Shown one piece after another: positions 11,331 through 24,830 of a stretch of DNA of 64,000 nucleotides (positions are counted from its first letter, which is position 1; the number at the start of each line of letters is the position of its first letter). Made by a program: the position numbers and the translations under genes. Source of the DNA: Chionoecetes opilio (taxonomy: Eukaryota > Arthropoda > Malacostraca > Decapoda > Majidae). The notes under the pieces were generated by a model that saw nothing but the letters and a program-made list of their open reading frames with translations, had not been told where the DNA came from and did not search any database. The DNA lies in assembly GCA_016584305.1 (NCBI GenBank), contig JACEEZ010015156.1:15001-79000 (forward strand). The letters run 5' to 3'.

Positions 11331-11685
11331 AGACGAGGAAGAATTTACAGAGCCAAACCTTTTCCAGGATAAGGCCCCAGCGGAAGGTGACTTCATTTTA
11401 GTTGAGCTACAACTGGAGGCAGGCAGGAATGTGGGAGGCAAGGTTCATTATGTCAGTAAAGTATTAAATCTTGAGGACAATTCTGAATACAATATTTCCT
11501 TCCTGAGAATGAGCTCCAAAGTAGGTTTTTATGACACATTCTACTTGCCTGAAATTAAAGATGTCACCAAGGTTAAAAGGGATATGGTGAAAGGGGTCCT
11601 AGGTGAACCTGTGAGAGTTCAAACTAAAAGGCTAGCTAGATTTTTGAAATTCAATAAGTGTCTCAAAAAATTCAATATGAGGTAA
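11331..11685 (+). pseudogene. C-terminal remnant of element B transposase
   Basis: The open frame reads through VDEEEFTEPNLFQDKAPAEG, DFILVELQLE, then GGKVHYVSKVL, YNISFLRMSS, FYLPEIKDVTKVKRDMV and ends FNMR-stop at 11685. The GDFxLVEL...HYVxxVL...Y-x-I-x-FLR...FxxPEIxDV pattern is a small beta-rich C-terminal module attached to several insect and crustacean DDE transposases. The catalytic part is missing: the bases upstream (10741-11250) show no transposase blocks. I cannot name the superfamily from this piece alone. Confidence 0.5.
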
Positions 11686-11945
11686 ACAGAACAGCCAGAA
11701 CAGGTGTGTCTTTCAGTCTGATTATAAATGTGGGACTTTGTCAGTTTCCTGCAAATCCACTGTAGCTTTTTCGGATTGGACAAGTTATAAAAACATTTAA
11801 AGTTATAAATATGTGCTTATTTGCTAGTTAAAAGGTAAACAAGTCTTTGTATGTAAGTCTGTGTATTCTTCTTGAATCAATTTATTACGGAATAATCTTT
11901 TTTACCGTGTAAGTACACATTTTTGTTATGACAGATATGCTGTAT

Positions 11946-12020
11946 GGATCACCCCCATGCCTTGTACAGATCACCCCCATGCCTTGTACAGATCACCCCC
12001 ACGGTGGGGGGGATCTGTAC
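11946..12020. repeat. 23 bp tandem repeat ending in an 18 bp-arm hairpin
   Basis: CATGCCTTGTACAGATCACC plus CCC is repeated from 11946 to 12002. The last unit is followed immediately by its inverse: GTACAGATCACCCCCAC (11986-12002) against GGTGGGGGGGATCTGTAC (12003-12020). It lies about 190 bases inside the right end of element B and may be a subterminal structure of that element. Confidence 0.75.
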
Positions 12021-12480
12021 AGATCGTACCCCTTTGGAAAATGGTTAATTGTGGCCCTCCACGATTTCGTACCTGATTAAAATAATCACCAAGGTAACTC
12101 TGTACCTGGGGTATATTTTGCTGCCAATAATTTTCAATTTAACTGTTAACCTGATTTTTAGTTAATATTATACCACTAGTAGTACGTTACACCCCTATCT
12201 CACCCTAAGCACCTTGCCTGGCACGCTGAGCAGTGTAATACCGCGGTAATTGTTGCAGTCCTGACGGTCCCCTTTCCCTTTCAAGATAGGGACGACCAGC
12301 CCCCTTTTCCAGTCAGAAGGAATGTTACCTGATTGCCACACGGCAGTCAGGACAGCATGCAACCAGCGAATCATGGCCTCACTCCCAGCTTTGAGGAGCG
12401 CCGCACTGATATTACAAACACCACCTGCTTTTCCACCCCTCAACTTTGCTACAGCCTTTCTTCACCGATATATTATTTTG

Positions 12481-12656
12481 TACCCGTTAGGGTGGCTCGG
12501 TTGGTAGAGGTGTGGGCTCGCGTGCAGCGTCCCTGCGTTCGATCCCACCAGGTTCCCACCAGGTTCATCCTGGAGTGGTGGCACTTTGTATAGTCAATAA
12601 CCTTGTCGTTGGTACTTGCAAAGTATCTAGATAGGGTCAAAGTATCTTATCTTATC
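12481..12656 (+). mobile_element. tRNA-derived SINE, family B, copy 1 (176 bp)
   Basis: The head TACCCGTTAGGGTGGCTCGG with GGTTGGTAGAGG (A-box-like) and GCGTTCGATCCC (B-box-like) is followed by the body TTTGTATAGTCAATAACCTT and a tail of ATCTTATCTTATC. It is flanked by a near-perfect 13 bp duplication, ATATATTATTTTG (12468-12480) and ATATATTATTATG (12657-12669). The second copy at 50893-51072 has the same length and tail. The pol III boxes and the duplication make the SINE call strong. Confidence 0.85.
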
Positions 12657-12669
12657 ATATATTATTATG

Positions 12670-13386
12670 TATATTCTTCTTTACGTGTTCTTTTTTTCTA
12701 GCCTTTTTACCAACAAAGCTCGGTCATACTCATAAATTGTACATGGTATGTGAGTAACTGTACTTGTAATGTCTGCATGATTCTGGCTTTTCTTTATTTC
12801 CCCTTTCTTTTCTTTTTCTCTCTTCTGAAGTGAATGGTAAGTCAAATATGCTATTTTCTTTCCCTTCGTGTTATCGTGTTATCGTCCCGCCACGGTCCCT
12901 GTAATTATGCCCACGCGCCGCATGCTTAGATACATACCTCACCCAAGGATACACGGTGATAAAAAGCACACTACACTTTATTCTACCACCACAACCAACA
13001 CTGCTATTCCGACCAATGCGCCAACTACTTATACTACTTCCATTAGCATTACTACTACTATTACTACAAATACTGCTACTACTACTATTGCCAACGCATA
13101 TCTCCGTCAACTACCACTATCAATCTTCTACGTACTACTACTTCTACAACCACCAACACCACCACACTCCCTGCTCTGAACCTAACCACGGTACCCCCCC
13201 ACCCCACACACACTTCTCATCCCGGCCCAACCTTCTTAGCCTCCCTTCTCTCTCCGCCACACTCCCCCCCTGCAACCGGCCTGAATAATCATGACTACAT
13301 TTTCGAAGGCTTGTGCTGGTTGGCTGGAGGGACAAGCACCAAGGCACATTTCATATTTGTGTCCCATTAAGAAGTTGGAATTTCCA
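12670..13386. other. Spacer with (ACT)n-like sequence; no gene
   Basis: 12960-13170 is rich in ACT/ACC trinucleotides and 13195-13215 holds C runs and ACACAC. Open frames here come from the simple sequence. Confidence 0.5.
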
Positions 13387-13581
<195 letters not shown>

Positions 13582-13765
13582 GTGGCATATTTGCACTTTT
13601 CTTATAGTGAAATACAAGTGCTTGTGGGCCCTTCGGACCCATGTATTGATGTTTGTAGTAGTAGTACATTTTAAACAATACTGTGAGTGCAAACTCCAAT
13701 CGTGATGTTGCTGTCGTTGGTCGCTGGTCAAAGTGCCTCGGGGTAGACCACCTACCACCACCGTA

Positions 13766-13838
13766 GCCTGCCTCACCCCAGCCCCACGCTTGTCTCACCC
13801 CAGCCCTACGCCTGTCTCACCCCAGCCCCACGCCTGTC
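13766..13838. repeat. ~23 bp tandem repeat, three units
   Basis: CTCACCCCAGCCCCACGC with TTGT/CTGT linkers is repeated three times. It is followed by (CA)-rich sequence. Confidence 0.75.
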
Positions 13839-14146
13839 CTGCAAGCACACACACACACAAACACCCACACTCACACACGCCCACAAACGGTAAGTCCATG
13901 AGTCTACGGAATTAGTGAAATGCGGCAAGACGTTACCGCAAAGTTCATTCTTGTAATCTAATCTCTGAAAAGTGTTTTTAGCCCAAAACCCCCTTCAAAA
14001 TGATTCAATCGACATGGGACCAAGCCGTTTATCACCTACAATATATTTGCGATTTTTTGAGCCTACTCTCATCAAAATTGAATTTATAGTTTCAGCTACC
14101 CAAAACAGACAGACAGACACACACACACACACACACGCACACACAC

Positions 14147-15180
14147 AGTTTAGTTTAGTTTAGTTTATTGACTACAAGCAAACAGAATCACATTTATAAT
14201 TTAAGATTACAGTAAAATATACAATGGTACCTATCAATATACATATAACAACTAGTTGTAGTCCAAGAAGGTTAATCTTACTCCAAAACAAACCCTAACA
14301 ACTATAAAACTAATCATACGTCTGTAAAATATCATGAACAAACCTTTACATTATTGGGTACGATTACAATACACATAATATACTCCAAAACACACCTTAA
14401 CAACTACACAACTAATCATACGCCCGCAATACAACATGAACAATCTTGCACATAACATCATTGCTAAAATTGCAAAACAAATCATCCACAGTGTTAATTG
14501 TGTATCCATCTCTCAAATATTGAGTCACAGGACAACTATCCACGACATGCCTCTCCGTCTGGACTGAGCCACACACACACACACGCTCCTCCACAGGAAG
14601 GCGACCCCTCCCCCGCCTGTTCCACCGTCCTGTCTCAATAGCCAGTGAATGCCCTGAAACCCTGAACCTCGTGAACGAGACTGTGGAGATCATTTACTGT
14701 ATGTCTTTGTTTATAAACATTATGCACTCTCATCGTAGGATTAATGTCCATATATACATTACATCTCGACGTATCTGACGACAAAATAGCCCTATGTACA
14801 TTTCTTACCAATAAGGACATGTCCGTGACTTCATCTCGGGTATATCTATTTATAATCTTGGCAACAGGTGTATTCATTGCAATAGAAATTCTAACAACAA
14901 AAGGAAAGGGATCATCATTCATTCCAGACCTTTCTAGCCATAACTTATGAAAAAAATTGTGTTGTTTATGTTGTAAAAGGTCTGACAAAGTCGGGTGCCC
15001 AAGTTCAGCATAACAGACAAGATTGGATGTGTTCTTTCTTACCCCTAACAACGCTTTCATAGCCCAGTGGTACAGTTTGATAACAAGTTTCGTGTCGGCA
15101 CCGAACCACGATTCACATCCATACAACAGTGACGGCGTGAGGGCTGCGTCAAACACTCGACGTTTAACGACGAACGGAAC
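14147..15180 (-). mobile_element. 3' end of a non-LTR retrotransposon (L2/CR1-like)
   Basis: The minus strand encodes the C-terminal part of a LINE ORF2. 15156-14635 starts with FDAALTPSLLYGCESW, the typical post-RT block, and 14693-14412 continues with SGHSLAIETGRWNRRGRGR and a Cys-rich CVCGSVQTERHVVDSCP tail module. One frame change lies near 14640. The 3' end carries AATAAA followed by a short (AAACT)n tail at 14147-14165, next to a (CA)n tract. The RT palm domain is absent, so the copy is 5'-truncated at about 15180. Confidence 0.8.
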
Positions 15181-15368
15181 ACAATTGTTTTTTTCTATAA
15201 AGGAAATACATACACATACACAGACACACGGCTACTCCTATAGTATATTAGATATCCTCTAGCTTCAAGAGGTCATAAAGACGATAATTATTACGTAAAA
15301 GACCCGGCTAGTGCTGACATTAAGAAAAGAAGAAAAGACATAAAAGAGGAGAAAATAAGTTAAGGAAA

Positions 15369-15500
<132 letters not shown>

Positions 15501-15847
15501 TATTATAAACATTTTGAAAATACATGGATGAAAGAACAGCTACATAGAAGAATTGGGAGGAAGAGAAGAAGGAGGGTAAGGACGTCTTTTAGACAAGGGA
15601 CAGAGAGAGGAAATGTCACAACAAAATTGTTTCTCCAACATAAAGTAAGATAAAAAAAAAATGAAGGAAAAATACTGAAGAAAGAAAGTTAAGGTAATAA
15701 GAAAAGAGGAAATGAGGATAAAGGAGACACGAGGGAGAATTAAATGTGGAAGATGAAATTGAAATTATACTTATCATTATCACAACGAGAAAATGAACGA
15801 AAGTTAAGGAAAAAAGTGAGGAAACCTACTGAACGGTAGTGAAAGAG

Positions 15848-15849
<2 letters not shown>
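15501..15849. other. Purine-rich spacer, nothing recognised
   Basis: The plus strand is dominated by A and G. No element ends or coding blocks are seen. Confidence 0.5.
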
Positions 15850-15893
<44 letters not shown>

Positions 15894-15907
15894 TAAAAAT
15901 AAAACAA

Positions 15908-15946
<39 letters not shown>
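15850..15946. repeat. (GA)n - short spacer - (CT)n inverted simple repeat
   Basis: A GA tract ending near 15890 is followed by about 20 unique bases and then a CT tract (15911-15946), giving a long potential hairpin with a ~20-base loop. Confidence 0.9.
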
Positions 15947-15949
<3 letters not shown>

Positions 15950-16222
15950 CCCTTCCCCTGTAACCTAGCCAGCGTCCCGTGTCCTACCCTGAACCACAAA
16001 AGGGGTGATTAATGGTGGGAGGTAGAGAGGAGATGGAGAAGGGTAGGGATGGAAGGGAATGCACAACAACAACCACCTCGCCCCCATTAGTAGCCACAAT
16101 AAGGGAGGGCAAACAAATGGTAGCTACAATTCAGGCCGGGCAGCAAGGGTCCCGTGGGTAACGTAAGTGTGACAAATGGACATACAGGATGGTCAAGAGA
16201 CAAACCCTAGACAGTTTAATGT
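15947..16222. other. Spacer, nothing recognised
   Basis: No boxes, repeat ends or coding blocks are seen. Confidence 0.4.
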
Positions 16223-16227
16223 GTGTG

Positions 16228-16262
<35 letters not shown>
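16223..16262. repeat. (TG)n microsatellite
   Basis: The TG run abuts the tail end of a family A SINE. Confidence 0.95.
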
Positions 16263-16265
<3 letters not shown>

Positions 16266-16270
16266 ACGTT

Positions 16271-16635
16271 GTAGCCTATAGCGCCTGTAGGCATATGGAG
16301 AGTCTTAATGTTGGTCGATCAGGCTGGATTTTTATAGTGACGCCTGTGGTCTCAGGTGAAGATCCCATTTTTTGTGATGTTCAGATCTTCAGTTTTAGGC
16401 GCATGCAGCCCCTAGAGTCCACCGTCACACTTGCAATCGGCAGACAGGTATACGCTGCATGTGGGTTGCTTCGGCCACTCAACGATGGATTTGAAAGTTG
16501 CTCCTTGGTGAGACTTGAACTCGGGACCTTCTGTTCCCCTACCAGGCTCTTGAAAGAGTTGCCCCCGGCAGGATTCGAACTCGGGACATTGAGCTCAGCA
16601 CTCCAAGACGCTAACCATTCAGCCACCTCCTCCCC
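16271..16635 (-). mobile_element. tRNA-derived SINE, family A, copy 2
   Basis: This is the fullest copy in this orientation. The head at about 16635 has TGGCTGAATGG and GAGTTCGAATCC. The body includes CTGCCGATTGCAAGTGTGAC-type sequence and the tail GCCTACAGGCGCTATAGGC at 16274-16292. It is flanked by TG tracts at both sides (16223-16262 and 16645-16671). Confidence 0.8.
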
Positions 16636-16760
16636 AAAAGGAGGTGTGTGTGTGTGTGTGTGTGTGTGTGTCGATTCTTCTGTATTTCCTCTTCCTCTTC
16701 ATCTTCGTCATCCTCTTACTCCTCTTACTAAAACTACTTTTTTTTCTATTTTTCACATTT

Positions 16761-17075
16761 CTGTCTATAGCTCCTATAGGCAGTGACGTCCAAGGCTCAA
16801 ATGGTAGGCCCTGCAGGTTCACTTCAGAGCTACGATGTTTGGATCTCGTCCATGGTGGCGCAGTAAGGATTTTTACAATGGCACCTGAGATTAAAGGCTC
16901 ATAGCCCTTGTGTCTTCTGATGCACTCGCTGTCGAAGATAGAGTTAGTGGGCAGCATGTGGGTGCTCTTAGGCCATTCGACGATTGCCGAAAGATTTTGG
17001 CACCTTGCAGGATTCGAACTAGGTACATCTAGCTCGCTCCTTCTAGGTGCTAACCACTCTGTCACCGCCTCCCCT
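16761..17075 (-). mobile_element. tRNA-derived SINE, family A, copy 3
   Basis: The head is at about 17075 (GGCGGTGACAGAGTGGTTAG, B-box GTTCGAATCC slightly altered) and the tail GCCTATAGGAGCTATAGAC near 16763-16781. It stands head-to-head with copy 4, with about 17 bases between the two heads. Confidence 0.8.
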
Positions 17076-17092
17076 TATACTCGCCTTCCCAG

Positions 17093-17422
17093 GGGAGGTG
17101 GTAGCAGAGTGGTTAGCGTCAACGGGTGGCGTTCTCGAAGACCCGAGTTCGATCCCGAGTGAGACCCATAAATCCACTTAAAATATGTATGCACCGGCGA
17201 GTGGCCTAAGAATACCCACTTGCCCTGCCCATTAACTCTACCTTCGATTACGAGTGCATCAGAGGACACAGGGGGGCGGCATGAGCCTCTAATCACAGGC
17301 GTCATTATAAAAATCCTCCCTGCGCCACCACGGGCGAGGGCCAACCATAACAGCCCTCAAGTGAGCCTCCAGGGCCTACCATCCCACCCATGGAGGTCAC
17401 TGCCTACAGGCACTATAGGCCA
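17093..17422 (+). mobile_element. tRNA-derived SINE, family A, copy 4
   Basis: The head GGGAGGTGGTAGCAGAGTGG (A-box TAGCAGAGTGG) is followed by GAGTTCGATCCCGAG (B-box). The body has CATTAACTCTACCTTCGATT and GGCATGAGCCTCTAATC, and the tail CCTACAGGCACTATAGGCC ends at 17422. A (TA)n tract follows. Confidence 0.85.
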
Positions 17423-17462
17423 AGATATATAAGAAAAAAACTATAAAAAAAACTACTATATA

Positions 17463-17857
<395 letters not shown>

Positions 17858-18028
17858 AAAAGTTAAAGAAAAAGAAAATATATATACATATCTTTTTTCC
17901 TACTTTATTTTTCCTACACCTACTCGTCGTCCCATTTTGTTTGTCAGCCGGAACAGATATAAGTCTCGGATGATGACAAATTACTCTCCTAGTCTAGTGT
18001 GCTGTCTGCTTTTAACCGAGAAAAGATT

Positions 18029-18031
<3 letters not shown>

Positions 18032-18114
<83 letters not shown>
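18032..18114. repeat. (GA)n microsatellite
   Basis: About 80 bases of GA. Confidence 0.97.
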
Positions 18115-18116
<2 letters not shown>

Positions 18117-18153
18117 TGCGCGAAGGTGATATTTCAAAGTGAGCAAGTGAACA

Positions 18154-18656
18154 GCGTTACCGTAGATAACACTAAAGTCGCCAGGACAACGTTTCTGTTT
18201 TATTTGCAGACGTGTGGTGGCGTTAATACTTACATTTCTACATCCATGATTTCAGGAAAGTTAGAAGGGGCTATCTGGAGAGTCTGTGTCATTTTGTGTC
18301 TTCATCTGTGTCATATTATGGCTATAAATGAACAAATTACAAAAATTAAACCGAGTGGCGACGTTGCTAACGGGCTACACTAAGGTCGCCATCTAGTGTA
18401 TATGTACTGAGTGTCCTCCCGCCGTCGTCGTCGCCCGAAAAAAAATGAGTAGGGAAATTTGAAACCGTATAATACAATACGCAGATACAAAGCATAAAAC
18501 AACGCTGAAACAGGGTAGATTATACAGTCATGATATAAACTACTGTGTATCATCTTCAGTGGCACATGCAAATCAGTAGTGATGCTATAATTCGTAATAT
18601 ATGGCGCCTGGTGACGTTAGGGCAGGTGGCGACTATAGTGTTATCTACGGTAGTGC
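18154..18656. mobile_element. Candidate MITE with ~27 bp TIRs
   Basis: TTACCGTAGATAACACTA followed by AAGTCGCCA at 18155-18181 is inverted at 18629-18655 (TGGCGACTATAG plus TGTTATCTACGGTA) with two mismatches. The ~500 bp interior has no coding blocks. No convincing target duplication is seen, so the call rests on the TIRs alone. Confidence 0.5.
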
Positions 18657-21589
<2,933 letters not shown>

Positions 21590-22921
21590 CATTGGGGGCA
21601 TACGCCTGCAGGCGTGTCGCCTCGCCCACCGTATACGACGCCACTCCCGGGGGCACCACGCGCGAGTCCCCATGCAGGCTTCCTTCCCATACCAAGCAAC
21701 TCCCGACAGGAAGCATCAACTTGCCCCAGCCACGAGCCTTGTGGACGCCCCCTTGGCCTCCTCCACGCCATATTGTCTTTTACAGATACAACCCGATGGG
21801 AAGGATCGGTTTCAGGGTAGCGTGCCACATGCCCATATAGCCGAAGTCAGGCGCTGACGGACTATGCAGGTAATAGACCTCAATTCAGTCTCATGGTGCA
21901 GTCGCTGATTAGACACGTAATCATCCCAGCGATACCTCATGATTCTGCGAAGACAATTATTACCAAAAGCATCGATTCGCTTATTCAAGTCGCTATTTAG
22001 TGTCCATGGCTCACAACCATAGAGACAGGACAGGATCACAATCGACTTGAAGATCTTTGTCCTCCTGCACAGGTACCGATAATGCCAAATACTCGTTCTG
22101 AGCCAGTCCATAACACCATGGGCTATGCCAATCCGCCGTAAGACTTCTTGACGTGACCAGCCAGCATTATGAACTGCGCTACCAAGGTATGTAAAGCTTT
22201 CCAAGATTTCAATATCCTCGGCACACGCATGAACAGACTGTACTGGTTCATCTAGTAAGCCTCCAAACACCTGGACCTTGGTCTTGAGCCAGGAGACCTC
22301 TAGTCCCAAAGGCTTTGCTTCCTCGTGCAGCGCCTCGAGAGCCATCACCAGACCAGGACCTTCAGCGACTCAGCAAAGATTACTGCATCATCGGCAAAAG
22401 CAAGATCAGTGATCTTGGTGTTGCCGAGGGATGCTCCACAATCACTTTGATCTACAACTTTGCCCAATACCCAGTCCATACAAGTGTTGAAAAGTGATGA
22501 TGGGGTAAGGACGCACCCTTGCCTCACTCCTGTATTCACAGGAAAGAAGCTGGATACACCTCCCCCACACTTCACAGCACTCTCAGTCTCAGAGTACAGA
22601 CTAGTTATCAAAGCAATAGTCCTTGCAGGAATCCGCGAAAACGCAGAAGATTGCAGAGTGACTCACGATGCACTGAGTCAAACGCCTTCTTGAGATGAAC
22701 ATAGGCTGCAAGCATCCCCTGTCGAAACTCACGTCGACGTTCCACCAGTACACGAAGCGCTAGGATACGGTCCTTTGTTGACTTACCAGGCGTGAACCCA
22801 GACTGCGGAGGTCTCTGATGCTTTAGCAGATGACTGCGGATCCGTGTAAGCAATACGTAGATGGGCAATCACCTTGCCTGGCACGCTGAGTAATGTAGTA
22901 CCGCGGTAATTGTGCAGTCCT
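21590..22921 (-). mobile_element. RTE-like LINE copy 2 (3' half)
   Basis: The minus strand encodes, in order, QSGFTPGKSTKDRILALRVL, LKKAFDSVHRESL, TGVRQGCVLTPSSLFNTCMD, FADDAVIFAESL (the catalytic FADD box, about 22370-22405), then the thumb blocks SFTYLGSAVHN and LYGCEPWTLNSD. It ends near 21590 with CCCCCAATGATTCATTGATG, the short ATTGAT-type tail typical of RTE elements. Frame changes occur near 22350, 22610 and 21900. The 5' side stops at about 22921, where a Gypsy fragment starts. Confidence 0.88.
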
Positions 22922-22924
22922 TGA

Positions 22925-23457
22925 TGGTAAGGCATATGCGTTCCTGTGGTGGGTGCGGTCACAGGGGAAAATCCCGTGCCAAATTTTTCACTCTATGAAT
23001 TGGGCGTCGAACAACGCAAACATGAAATTTGGGAGAAGGTCATCTATGCCTTAGAGTCAGGCGATGAGACCTCATTACCATATTACCAATGAATTACTCA
23101 CAATTTTTCCTGCCGACTGACAAGGTACTGTGCCGACATTGGCTACAGAAAGGGACCCAGTGGAACAATATGTTATTCCTGACGTTTTCGTTCCGACGGC
23201 ACTAAAACTTGTGTGCGATGTGCCGGGCTGAACATCCGGGACGTGATCGTATCCTAGCAGCCGCAAGGCGTGTGAATTTTTGGCCCACGATGCGTGTGGA
23301 CATTGAAAAATATGTTGCCAGGTGTGTATCTTGTGCCCAAAACAAAGGGAAGACTCCAGGACCCGCTCTTATTTTAGAATACCCACCACCTGACCAACCA
23401 TGAGACGTAGTTGCTATAGATTTTCTACAGTTACCCAAGCATCATCTCCGGCTCTTA
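22925..23457 (+). pseudogene. Gypsy-type integrase fragment
   Basis: The plus strand encodes LGVEQRKHEIWEKVIYALES, then an integrase zinc-binding domain: AEHPGRDRILAAARRVNFWP followed by CVSCAQNKGKTPGPALILEY (C-x2-C at about 23325-23340), then DVVAIDFLQLPK, which holds the first catalytic Asp. The same order appears at 57700-58200. Frameshifts and stops (e.g. 23400-23405) show it is dead. It is cut at 23457, where a ~47 bp sequence begins that recurs at 30893-30940. Confidence 0.8.
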
Positions 23458-24555
23458 TGGTGAGTACCTATGTGAGTATAATTACTTGCGAAAAGGAAAA
23501 ACAAGAACATTTTGGTGGCAGCTTGAGGCACGAATACCTTGATCAGTGCTGAAACAATGACTGAAAAATATCACTGTTTGTTGGAGTTGTTGTGAGGGAG
23601 ACGAAACTTTTTGAAAAACGAAACTTTTCGAACCTAGCAGTAGCTTGGCGAGTGAACGATCCATTTAGGAACGGAGGGAAGAGAGAAGTTGGTTCAATGT
23701 TACGACTGCTGACGTGTTGACACCACTGGTTGCTGAAGCAGCGTTTGCAAACCTTCCCTACCACCTCTAACTCATCTTACTCACCTTGACTCATCTCATC
23801 AACGGCAAATAATCTCCGTATCAACACCTGTTTCAGAAGAGAGAAGCGATGGTGCAATGAACGGACGTTAATGAGTGTTTAATTGAGAATACCTATTCCT
23901 ACGACCGGCACCCCCGGGAATTAAAGTTACTCAATCACTCATCTACACTTACTCATCATCTCTGCAGCTGAAGGATGGTTGAAGACGATTTTTCGACGTG
24001 AAGCTATATAACGCAGGAGGAGGACATCGTATCGCGAGGACAAGATGTGACGGATGGGAGTCTTTCCTCCTGCAAGGCAAGGTCATCGCGAGTGTGGTCT
24101 TCAATCAACAGTCAAGGCTAGTGTACTACAAGCATTATAGCTGACTCTACAATAATTACATTGAATTAATTACACACACATGAGATATTAATTTTTGTTT
24201 CTTATCATTGATAGGGAATCTTATCAGTGAATAATATTTTGCCCTTAGTGCGTTTTCTTTCTATAAGGCAGGAAACTTTCTACTATTGAAAGAGAAAACA
24301 GTACTTTTAGCGGGGATACCGTATCTTATTATTTCTTTAACAAATTTTATTCCACTTATGGAGGCGTTTTGCGTATGTAATTAACAAATTATAATTACTT
24401 TATTGTCTCATGTAGTGGCAAAAAGTAAGAAAGAGTTAAAAGAACTTACTAAAGCGTATTTATGTCAAATCAATCACAGGGAAGAGAGGCGAAAAGCGAG
24501 GGACATCGACTGGTGTAGTTCCCTCAATTCATGTCTCTAACGCTCGCGTGAACCC
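23458..24555. other. Spacer of ~1.1 kb, nothing recognised
   Basis: The first ~47 bases (GAGTACCTATGTGAGTATAA...) are repeated at 30893-30940. The rest has no identifiable element or gene. Confidence 0.45.
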
Positions 24556-24830
24556 ACTGCAGGCTCGAAACTCGTGAAGGCCATGATTGTCGATAATCAT
24601 GAAATTCCCGATCCTATGGCGATGCGTGTTCCAGTGGCGGTTCCTGATGCACCTATAGACAGTGAAGTATGTCTCGATGGCCCAAGTAAAGTTAAAACGA
24701 TTGGCCGTAGAGGCGACACTTAGCACTGTCAGCGCAGGACATGTCACAACAGCATTGTTATAAACACCACGGGTGGACCAGTGCGAGTTAAACATAGAGT
24801 TTTCCTTGGGGAAAGTTGAAATGCATGTAT
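24556..24830 (+). pseudogene. Possible Gypsy pol remnant upstream of RT
   Basis: One plus frame reads KLVKAMIVDNHEIPDPMAMR, then VPVAVPDAPIDSEVCLDGPS. After a frame change it reads AVEATLSTVSAGHVTTALL and, back in the first frame, NTTGGPVRVKHRVFLG. The continuity across shifts suggests decayed coding sequence, and the style resembles the segment between protease and RT in Gypsy elements. This is a tentative reading with no catalytic motif. Confidence 0.3.

Larger units (their letters stand above)
9707..12205 (+). mobile_element. Element B: TIR transposon with TA target duplication
   Basis: The left end reads TA|GGGTGAGATGGG and the right end CCCCTATCTCACCC|TA. The flanks join to the RTE sequence found elsewhere (ATGGG[TA/CA]AGCACC). 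TSD is TA at 9705-9706 and 12206-12207. After GGGTGAGAT the two ends keep similarity for about 45 bases (TGTAACRTAC, GTGGYTATAAT). The interior holds a transposase C-terminal remnant (11331-11685) and a nested LINE (9948-10740). A TA duplication fits Tc1/mariner/pogo-type insertion, but the TIR start is not the usual CAGT, so the superfamily is open. Confidence 0.65.
5496..12461 (-). mobile_element. RTE-like LINE copy 1, split into three pieces by two DNA transposons
   Basis: The pieces are 5496-5661, 9308-9706 and 12206-12461. Read on the minus strand they encode consecutive reverse-transcriptase blocks: DCNNYRGITLLSVPGK (12206-12250 region), QSGFTPGKST with the LKKAFDS catalytic-region block (9500-9660), and the segment around the FADD box (5580-5660). 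These join in the same order as in the less interrupted copies at 21590-22921 and 40914-42700. The sequence at each break is continuous with those copies once the insert and one TSD copy are removed. Frameshifts, such as the damaged block near 9510, show it is dead. The family is a non-LTR element of RTE-like type; the clade is inference. Confidence 0.85.
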
